From assembly GCA_945487905.1 (NCBI GenBank), contig CALYTW010000006.1:1-38896 (forward strand): DNA of 38,896 nt, in the 5' to 3' direction. The stretch comes from an uncultured cyanobacterium. Its GTDB lineage: Bacteria > Cyanobacteriota > Vampirovibrionia > Gastranaerophilales > Gastranaerophilaceae. This document shows positions 23,068 to 29,967 of the stretch, piece after piece; the first letter of the stretch is position 1, and each line of letters starts with the position of its first letter. Position numbers and translations under genes: made by a program. The notes below the pieces were generated by a model. The model was given only the letters and a program-made list of their open reading frames with translations. It ran no database searches and was not told where the DNA came from.

Positions 23068-24291
23068 ATGAACATTTTACCATTAAACAGTTTGAAATTA
23101 TTTAGCCGAAGCTCTGTAAACAACAATAAAGGAGCGGAATATAACAGTACAAATACCGGTTTAAAAATGTCGAAACCGCTATCTGCTGATACAGTTTCAT
23201 TTAAAGCAAGAATGGTGGAATTAATAGAAGCAGCGGCTGATAAAACTAATAAAGAACTTAGGGGTGTATCAACGAAATATATGGAAGTTCTGGAAGTTAT
23301 AGCCGGCTTATTAAAAGATTTCGGGGTATCATTTGACAGATCATATTGTGAACCGTATGCAATCAAAACAGCAAGCTCTGTTGTTTCAAAAATTATACGC
23401 TCAGGCTCATTTCATGTACCTGATCGTATAAGGGCAACTGTATACTCCAAAAATATTTATGACCTTTCAATTTTAATTGAAAAAATTCTTATGGAATTAG
23501 ACAAGCGTAATTATGTACTTGCGGAAAACCCAATGCACTTAAAAGAAGCTGTTTTACGTGGTTACAGACCGACTTCCGAAGATTACGAAAGGGGATATGT
23601 TCTTATGCCGGATTTGGATATCCGATTGGATATGCGTAATGAAGATATAAAACCTTACATTTTACCGGAAGAATTAAAATATTCTATGGGAGAAAAACAA
23701 CCTTCCGGATACGAAGATATCCAATTACGTTTGGTAAAAGTTTCTAGAGACGAAAACGGAAAGATAATAAAGGTAAACCAGAACCGACAGTATGAATTAC
23801 TTATTCTTGTCGGGAAAAATTATTCTAATGCAAAAAAAGATGAATCTGCACATATTTATAATTATACGAGACAGTTTAAGGAATTGCATATATTTCAAAA
23901 AGATAAATCAGACAAGGAAGTAGCAAAAGTTAAAGATCTTGCGGATAAAATAAAAGATATTTTCAGCACGGAAATATCACAAAAAGTGTATGGCAATGCA
24001 AAGAGTCGGGATAGATTTGGCACATCGGAGCTAATTCCTATTAACTTAGGTAAAGAAAATGAAGATGCCCTGACGGCGTGCTATGATGCATTGGAAGAAT
24101 CAATCAGAAATTATTATGAAAATTTGATAGAGTTAAGAGCAAAAAATAAAAAAAAGCTAAAACAAATTGTTAAAGACTACCAAGAGGATATGACAAGACT
24201 GAAAAACATAAGAATTGGTTTAACAAATGCTGTGGACTTTTACAAAAATTATTCTTCGGAAGTGCAAAGCAAAAAGCCTAAGAAATCTTAA
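23068..24291 (+). CDS. divergent RelA/SpoT-like synthetase-domain protein with N-terminal tag
   Basis: This 407-residue protein would normally be called hypothetical. Aligned by eye to the Rel encoded next door, it shares spaced residues of the (p)ppGpp synthetase core. K100-x3-S104-x3-K108-x2-R111 matches Rel K244/S248/K252/R255 at identical spacing. FHVPD (D119) matches FHDLYD (D265). GYEDIQL (Y215) matches MYQSLH (Y309). E243 and H262 lie 19 apart, exactly like E325 and H344, with a shared alanine at +12. The conserved arginine before K100 and the QIRT motif are missing, and no hydrolase, TGS or ACT domain is present. Residues 1-47 form a tail with SADTVSFKA (39-47), which I recall in Gastranaerophilales proteins. 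The coding call is firm; the fold is inferred. Confidence 0.65.
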   Translation: MNILPLNSLKLFSRSSVNNNKGAEYNSTNTGLKMSKPLSADTVSFKARMVELIEAAADKTNKELRGVSTKYMEVLEVIAGLLKDFGVSFDRSYCEPYAIKTASSVVSKIIRSGSFHVPDRIRATVYSKNIYDLSILIEKILMELDKRNYVLAENPMHLKEAVLRGYRPTSEDYERGYVLMPDLDIRLDMRNEDIKPYILPEELKYSMGEKQPSGYEDIQLRLVKVSRDENGKIIKVNQNRQYELLILVGKNYSNAKKDESAHIYNYTRQFKELHIFQKDKSDKEVAKVKDLADKIKDIFSTEISQKVYGNAKSRDRFGTSELIPINLGKENEDALTACYDALEESIRNYYENLIELRAKNKKKLKQIVKDYQEDMTRLKNIRIGLTNAVDFYKNYSSEVQSKKPKKS

Positions 24292-26507
24292 TTATTTTTT
24301 TTCAGAGGTTTTTTCTGAACCTTGTTGCTTTTCTTTGTAAAATTCTGTGAAGAACTGTTCGTATGTGACGTTTGAATTCTCTTTACGCTGAAAACATCCG
24401 GCATTGCTTGGATAGCAGTCATTACACGACGCAGAGTATCAATGTTATCAAGTTCTATGCCGAGTTCAATAATACCAACCCTGCCTTTTGATTTTACATT
24501 TGCAGAAACGATGTTTGTATTGTTATCCGAAACGACACCGATAATATCTTTTAACAAGCCCATTTTTTCGGCTGTTTCGACACGGATAGTTGTTGTGTAA
24601 GTCTTGTTTATGTTATTTCCTGACCAGTGAATATCCAAAAGTCTTTCGGGCGGAATATCGTCTAGAGTTTTGCAATCCAAACGATGAACGCTTACACCTT
24701 TTGAGCGAGTTACAACACCGACAATCGGTTCTCCCGGAATTGGAGAACAGCATCGTGCAAATGAATACAAAAGGCCTTCCAAACCGATAATATCTTTTTC
24801 GGAAGATTTTTTAGAATGATGCTGGAATATTCTTTCCTCGTTCTGTTCCTGTTTAGGTTTTGAAAGCCTGTTAATAATTTTATTTAAAGTTGTTTCTCCG
24901 TAGCCCAGTGCTGCAAACAAATCCTCCGAGCTGACGTAATTCATCTGTCTAGCAACTTTTTCAAATTCGCCCGACTTCATATAATCATCAAAAACTGTTT
25001 TTGTTAATTCGTGTTCAAGATTTGCACGTCCGATTTCAATATGGTCTTCTCGTTTATTCTTTTTATACCACTGTTTAATTTTTGATGTTGCCTGTTTTGT
25101 AATAACAAAATTAAGCCAATCAAGTCTTGGTGCTGCAACTTTCGAGGTCATAATTTCGACGATGTCGCCGTTTTTAAGGTGTGTATCAAGCTGGGCAATA
25201 CGACCGTTAATCAGCGCTCCGACAGTTTTGTGACCGACATCGGAATGGATACGATATGCAAAGTCAACCGGAGTAGCTCCTTGAGGCAGGTCTATTACAT
25301 CTCCTCCGGGAGTAAAGGCAAAAACTTGGTCTGAAAATATATCGAGTTTAACCGAATCGACATAATCTACGGCATCTTGTGTGTCTTTGTTGTATTCAAC
25401 GAGTTTTCTCATCCACGAAAATTTTATATCACTTGCAGAGTCTGCCTTTTTGGAACCTTTTTCCTTATATCTCCAATGAGCAGCGATACCATACTCAGCG
25501 ATTTCGTGCATTTGCCATGTTCTTATTTGGACTTCAAGCGGTTTTTGGCGAGGGCCGATTACGGAAGTATGCAGAGATTGGTACATGTTGCCCTTTGGCA
25601 TTGCAATATAGTCTTTAAACCTTCCCGGGATGGGTTTAAAACGGGAGTGAATGAGCCCCAAAACTTCGTAGCATTCTTTTTCGGTATTTACGATTACACG
25701 AACGGCGGTAATGTCGTACAAATCGTGGAACTGAACATTAAGTCGTTCCATTTTTTTATAAATACTGTAGTAATGCTTAGCCCTTCCTGTTATTTTAGCA
25801 TTAATTCCGCTTGCTGTAACTTCTTTTGAAATAGTTGAAATCAGTTCATTTACAGCCAATTCACGTTCGGCTTTTTTTTGTGAAACAAGCTGAGCGATTT
25901 CGTAATATTTATCTGGATGAAGATATTTAAGGGACAAATCTTCAAGCTCTGCTTTAATTTTACCGACACCTAATCTGTTAGCCAGAGGGGCAAATATATC
26001 AATTGTTTCCTGTGCAATTTTTTGTTGTTTAATTGCGGACATATAGTTCAGGGTTCGCATATTATGAAGCCTGTCGGCAAGTTTTAAAAGAATAATCCTG
26101 ACATCTGAAGCCATTGCAATAAACATTCGCCTAAAATTTTCTGCCTGACGTTCTTCTGTTGATTTAAACTGCAATTTTCCCAGTTTAGTGACTCCTTGAA
26201 CGAGATTGAGAACGTCATCGCCGAATTTTTCCTTAATTTCATCGGGTTTAGTATTTGTATCTTCGAGGATATCGTGCAAGAATCCTGCAATAATGGTATG
26301 TTTATCGGCTCTTAAACCTATGAGTATTTTAACAACTTCCATCGGGTGAATAATATAGGGTTCTTCAGAGACTCTGAATTGTCCTTCGTGCATTGATTTT
26401 GCGAATTCAAAAGCCTGCTCAAGCTCGGCAATATCGTTTTTTTGATAATGCTCATCCTCTAACATTTTTCTTATGTCATCAAAATTTATATTATAATTTT
26501 CATCCAT
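24288..26507 (-). CDS. rel: bifunctional (p)ppGpp synthetase/hydrolase Rel
   Basis: This 739-residue long RSH enzyme makes and degrades (p)ppGpp. The hydrolase HD domain (about residues 30-180) is intact: H54, H78-D79 with the HDxxED motif (HDILED), and D145. The synthetase has RAKHYYSIYKKM (242-253), D265, RFKDYIAMPKGNMYQSLHT (the RxKD type of bifunctional enzymes), E325 in EVQIRT and H344. A TGS domain (FTPGGDVIDLPQGATPVDFA) and a C-terminal ACT domain follow. The ATG has no Shine-Dalgarno, and a good promoter lies only bases upstream. The 3' end overlaps the convergent gene by 4 bp. Confidence 0.96.
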   Translation of the reverse strand: MDENYNINFDDIRKMLEDEHYQKNDIAELEQAFEFAKSMHEGQFRVSEEPYIIHPMEVVKILIGLRADKHTIIAGFLHDILEDTNTKPDEIKEKFGDDVLNLVQGVTKLGKLQFKSTEERQAENFRRMFIAMASDVRIILLKLADRLHNMRTLNYMSAIKQQKIAQETIDIFAPLANRLGVGKIKAELEDLSLKYLHPDKYYEIAQLVSQKKAERELAVNELISTISKEVTASGINAKITGRAKHYYSIYKKMERLNVQFHDLYDITAVRVIVNTEKECYEVLGLIHSRFKPIPGRFKDYIAMPKGNMYQSLHTSVIGPRQKPLEVQIRTWQMHEIAEYGIAAHWRYKEKGSKKADSASDIKFSWMRKLVEYNKDTQDAVDYVDSVKLDIFSDQVFAFTPGGDVIDLPQGATPVDFAYRIHSDVGHKTVGALINGRIAQLDTHLKNGDIVEIMTSKVAAPRLDWLNFVITKQATSKIKQWYKKNKREDHIEIGRANLEHELTKTVFDDYMKSGEFEKVARQMNYVSSEDLFAALGYGETTLNKIINRLSKPKQEQNEERIFQHHSKKSSEKDIIGLEGLLYSFARCCSPIPGEPIVGVVTRSKGVSVHRLDCKTLDDIPPERLLDIHWSGNNINKTYTTTIRVETAEKMGLLKDIIGVVSDNNTNIVSANVKSKGRVGIIELGIELDNIDTLRRVMTAIQAMPDVFSVKRIQTSHTNSSSQNFTKKSNKVQKKPLKKNN

Positions 26508-26516
26508 AATACTGAT

Positions 26517-26545
26517 ATAATAGTGTTTTTTTCTTTATTAATCAA
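26517..26545 (-). promoter_or_regulatory. promoter of rel
   Basis: On the - strand TTGATT (26545-26540), a 17-bp spacer and TATTAT (26522-26517). The predicted start of transcription, near 26510, is about 3 nt before the rel ATG at 26507. That suggests a leaderless mRNA, consistent with the absence of a Shine-Dalgarno. Confidence 0.5.
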
Positions 26546-26665
26546 GCCTTTGCTAACGATTCGTTTTAGAAAAGCATTTATTTTCATTGTATTTATAACA
26601 TTATTTGAGTATGAGTAAATCAACCTTTTGCATTATATAGCCGAAATCGTCCTGTTTTTAGACAT

Positions 26666-26943
26666 AGCGAACGCTCAGAATGACGTATTTTGTCATCCTG
26701 AGGTGCTTTTGTCATCCTGAGGGCGTCAGCCCGAAGGATCCCTTAAACAATCCGTCATCCTGAGGGGTTTTCTTTTTCTGTCATCCTGAGGGAGTGAAAC
26801 GACCGAAGGATCCCTTTAAAGTAAACGAGATTCTTCGGGGGTAAATAAAACTTCGCTCAGAATGACACAAGGGATTCAAGTAAAAGAGATTCTTCGGCTA
26901 AAGCCTCAGAATGACGTATTTCGCTTCGCTCAGAATGACGGAG
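26666..26943. repeat. palindromic repeat cluster, upstream of the EF-hand gene
   Basis: This gap of about 540 bp without a gene is mostly repeat. Units of GTCATCCTGAGG...CCGAAGGATCCC alternate with inverse units GAGATTCTTCGG...CCTCAGAATGACG, so pairs can form long imperfect hairpins. The word TCAGAATGAC or its complement occurs many times. This REP-like family is common in many bacterial genomes as intergenic palindromes. Outside the cluster only promoter-like sequence for rel and the EF-hand gene is seen. Confidence 0.8.
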
Positions 26944-26988
26944 TGGATGTTAAGAAATGTAACAATTGATTTTAAAATGCTAAAGTTT

Positions 26989-26997
26989 TGGTAGAAT
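26989..26997 (+). promoter_or_regulatory. possible extended -10 of the EF-hand gene
   Basis: TG-G-TAGAAT (26989-26997) lies 51 nt before the ATG at 27049, just outside the repeat cluster. TTGATT at 26966-26971 is 20 bp upstream, too far for an ideal -35. Confidence 0.4.
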
Positions 26998-27048
26998 TTG
27001 CCGTAGTACATGGAAATATTCATTCTTACAAGAAAAGGAGATTATACT

Positions 27049-29478
27049 ATGTCAAATGAAATCAACGCATTACAGAAATTTTTTGAGTACCTCATTCAAA
27101 ACGGCAAAAACTCAAAGGATGTTGTAGATGAAGCTGATGCAAATAATGACGATTATCTTACAAAAGGCGAGTTTACAAAATATGTTAAAGGTGTCGGCTT
27201 AAACCTTACCAAAGACGAAGTTTCGCAGGTTTATAAAATTTTTGATACCAAAACTAATGGCAAAATTTCAGGTACTAGGCTCAATAACAGAAATGCACTT
27301 GATTCTAAGGAAGTTGAGGAAATGCAGGCTAAACTGGATGCTTATAAAAAAGTAAGAGCTGCTTTGGATGCTGTTTGCAGTCCAGAAGGCTATCAAGGTG
27401 TCAAAATTCCGCAAGACTTAAAATATCATGTTCCGAGAGCCTCCCTTGAAGCGTCAGTTATGGCAAATATGAATAGTAATTTTGAGGTCGAAAATCTTAA
27501 AGAGTTGCTCACTCAAGCTATCGCTAGAACAGGAGCTAACGGATACGGTCAAGCTAAATTTAATGAACTTTTACAAGAGGCTAAGAAAAACAACGAAGTT
27601 CCTGCCTCTTATATCGGAGATACGGACTTCCAGTCACTTCTTACTGCTTATGTAAGAAGTTTGGGTCCTACTGCTGCGTTAGAGAGCATTGCAGATGAAA
27701 TTGTCGATATTGTTGAAAATTATTTTGCATCTGCAGGAATCGGTTCAAACAGAACCTCTGACAGCGATTTAAGCCCTTACTACTGGGACGATGCTCAAGG
27801 GCTTAATGGTTTACAGCTTGCAGTTCTTGCTAAGAAAATATTAGGCAGCTATGATGATGATGCTTATAACAAATTTAAGTCTGAATTTGATGAAGCTATC
27901 CAAGGATTTATAAGCGAAGAGTGCTTCGGCATGACATTCGATGAGATTGTAGATCAGCTTGGTAATTTTCAAACCTCTAAATATGGAAAAGCACTTGAGG
28001 TGCTGATTACTTTGTCTGATTTTGATGCACTATACCCGGATGACACATCCCCGGATGACATATCACAGGGGGCCCAATCCCAGGGGACCTCACCCAATCG
28101 ATCCGCCCAAACGCTCGATGATAAATTTTACAATGAACTCTTCAAGACATTTGGAGTACATTTTGCAAACGCTCTGGCTTCTGCTGATGTTAACTATGTT
28201 GAATCACAAGGTCTTTATTACAATATATTGCAAACCGTTTATAGAATGGTCATGAGTGGCGAAATTAAAAATGATGATGATGGCGCTATTGTAAATAAAA
28301 TGATAGAACTTATTAGTGAAAACTATGCAGAGTTCAAATCAGGTTTGGGTTTGGGTTCTTCTAACGGAGATGTTGAGGATTTATACAACAATTTCAACAA
28401 ACTTTACAACAATGACTCCGTTGCTATAGCGGTACTTAAAGATTCTGCAATAGCTTATCTGGATGCACTATCAGCTCTCGGAAACGAATCCCTGAACAGC
28501 TTTATCAAGTCTACATTTGGAGATGACTACAAAACAGCCATCGAACAACTTATGTCGAAAAAGGCACTGCAAGAGAAGATTGACGCGGTTCATACTAAAT
28601 ACAAAGAGCTGATGGATGCTGGAGTAATTACTGAAGAGGTTGATCCTTTTAGCTATAAGGTGCAAAATTGGAACAGCCCTCAAGATCCGAGTTGTTATGT
28701 TGGCGGTTCTGCTCAATATTTCTCTTGTACGGCTAACATAAATCCCGACCCAAGCACGCAAACCCCAATACCACAAATTACTTACGGTATTGAAACCGTT
28801 GGTGGCAATACCGGTTCTACTGCAACAGTAAATCCTGATACAGGCGAAATTACGTTCACTCCGGGAACTCAAGATGGTAATGAAATAATTAAAGTAAAAG
28901 TTATGGTCAATGGAGTCGAAATCGGTACTAAGGATATCCCAGTTACTGTTGAGAAACCGGTATTTGATACATCAAAGGCTGGAATAAGCACTGGTGGTAT
29001 CCAGATTCCTGTCGGTGGTTTGGACAAAGGTTGGGCAACGTCAAGAGATAATGCTATTGCAAACTTTAGCACTAATACAGTTGCTACATTGAAGCAAGCT
29101 GCTATTAAACAAGGCTTTGATGCAACAAGAGCTGAAAATGCTGCAAAAACACTTAAGTCATATTTTTATGGAGCTATGCATGCATTGGATAATACGTTTG
29201 GTGATGGTCTAACAAGTAAATTTGATCTTTCTAGTAAAGGTGATAACTTTACGTATACGAAGTATACCAACGAAGGCGAAATTGAAGTAACAAGCTACGA
29301 CAAATCTACAGCAAAGGCAATAAGAGATTCAAGGTTCGTTGACGACTATGGTAATCTCAAAAATATAACCTCAGAAACAGGTATCTACATTGGTTGCGAT
29401 ATAACAGGCCATGATGACTTCTGGGTATTTGTAAACGGTCAAAAAATGATAGATTTGTTTGCATCATTTCTTGTATAA
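27049..29478 (+). CDS. large EF-hand and Ig-like domain protein, unknown function
   Basis: An 809-residue acidic protein of unknown function. I chose ATG 27049, after AAGGAG at 27035-27040, over an in-frame ATG at 27010. The N-terminus carries a canonical EF-hand loop, DANNDDYLTKGE (residues 30-41), and a second degenerate one, DTKTNGKISGTR (66-77), with R replacing the final Glu. A long, mostly helical middle follows, broken by a GC-rich low-complexity insert (about 328-357). Residues about 575-640 look like a bacterial Ig-like/cadherin-type beta domain (VNPDTGEITFTPGTQDGNEI). No signal peptide, sorting motif or membrane helix is seen. If secreted, it needs a non-Sec route. The gene is flanked by repeat clusters and followed by a terminator. 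Confidence 0.8.
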   Translation: MSNEINALQKFFEYLIQNGKNSKDVVDEADANNDDYLTKGEFTKYVKGVGLNLTKDEVSQVYKIFDTKTNGKISGTRLNNRNALDSKEVEEMQAKLDAYKKVRAALDAVCSPEGYQGVKIPQDLKYHVPRASLEASVMANMNSNFEVENLKELLTQAIARTGANGYGQAKFNELLQEAKKNNEVPASYIGDTDFQSLLTAYVRSLGPTAALESIADEIVDIVENYFASAGIGSNRTSDSDLSPYYWDDAQGLNGLQLAVLAKKILGSYDDDAYNKFKSEFDEAIQGFISEECFGMTFDEIVDQLGNFQTSKYGKALEVLITLSDFDALYPDDTSPDDISQGAQSQGTSPNRSAQTLDDKFYNELFKTFGVHFANALASADVNYVESQGLYYNILQTVYRMVMSGEIKNDDDGAIVNKMIELISENYAEFKSGLGLGSSNGDVEDLYNNFNKLYNNDSVAIAVLKDSAIAYLDALSALGNESLNSFIKSTFGDDYKTAIEQLMSKKALQEKIDAVHTKYKELMDAGVITEEVDPFSYKVQNWNSPQDPSCYVGGSAQYFSCTANINPDPSTQTPIPQITYGIETVGGNTGSTATVNPDTGEITFTPGTQDGNEIIKVKVMVNGVEIGTKDIPVTVEKPVFDTSKAGISTGGIQIPVGGLDKGWATSRDNAIANFSTNTVATLKQAAIKQGFDATRAENAAKTLKSYFYGAMHALDNTFGDGLTSKFDLSSKGDNFTYTKYTNEGEIEVTSYDKSTAKAIRDSRFVDDYGNLKNITSETGIYIGCDITGHDDFWVFVNGQKMIDLFASFLV
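28034..28118 (+). repeat. GC-rich low-complexity insert within the EF-hand gene
   Basis: This stretch is far richer in G and C than the rest of the gene. It has a short direct repeat (CCCGGATGACA at 28034 and again at about 28050) and a run of CAGGGGGCCC. It encodes a disordered segment, PDDTSPDDISQGAQSQGTSP. It resembles a repeat or foreign insertion that kept the frame. Confidence 0.5.
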
Positions 29479-29494
29479 ATATTAGATTAATGAC

Positions 29495-29539
29495 AAAAAC
29501 GAGGTTGCCTATGCTTTTTGGCAGCCTCGTTTTTATTTT
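29495..29539 (+). terminator. intrinsic terminator of the EF-hand gene
   Basis: AAAACGAGGTTGCC (29496-29509) pairs with GGCAGCCTCGTTTT (29520-29533), a 14-bp stem with one G-U pair and a 10-nt loop, followed by TTTTATTTT-type sequence. It lies 17 nt after the stop codon. Confidence 0.9.
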
Positions 29540-29560
29540 GCAATGACAATGGTCGAATCC

Positions 29561-29917
29561 GTCATCCCGAGGTGCTTCCGTCATCCTGAGGTGCTTTTCT
29601 TTTTTCTGTCATCCTGAGGGCATCAGCCCGAAGGATCCCTTAAACAATCCGTCATCCTGAGGGAGTGAAACGACCGAAGGATCTCTTAAAATTTAACGAG
29701 ATTCTTCGGCTAAAGCCTCAGAATGACGTGGAAAGTAAAAGAGATTCTTCGCTTCGCTCAGAATGACGTATTCTGTCATCCTGATGGCTTTTATTTCCGT
29801 CATCCTGAGGGAGTGAAACGACCGAAGGATCTCTTAAAATTTAACGAGATTCTTCGGCTAAAGCCTCAGAATGACGTGGAAGGTAAAAGAGATTCTTCGC
29901 TTCGCTCAGAATGACGT
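29561..29917. repeat. palindromic repeat cluster, downstream of the EF-hand gene
   Basis: The same repeat family as at 26666-26943 fills the gap before pheT. Positions 29608-29662 match 26711-26765 in the same orientation with about one change. Within this cluster a 119-bp unit is duplicated at 29651-29769 and 29799-29917 (offset 148 bp, about one mismatch). A spurious 63-codon ORF on the + strand is made only of this repeat. No gene is present between 29540 and 29967. Confidence 0.85.
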
Positions 29918-29967
29918 TTCCTTATTCCTGTTTGTTATATAATTATTAAAAAAGAGAGGTAAAAATT

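Noticed and set aside
25377-25829. 150-codon + strand ORF inside rel
   Set aside because: It is antisense to conserved Rel synthetase sequence, with Cys/Phe-rich composition typical of shadow frames.
26666-26943. Repeat cluster considered as a CRISPR array
   Set aside because: Units alternate in orientation and vary in length, with no constant repeat/spacer pattern and no cas genes nearby.
29723-29914. 63-codon + strand ORF between the EF-hand gene and pheT
   Set aside because: It is made entirely of the palindromic repeat and repeats itself in translation (RFAQND, RHPEG). There is no ribosome binding site.
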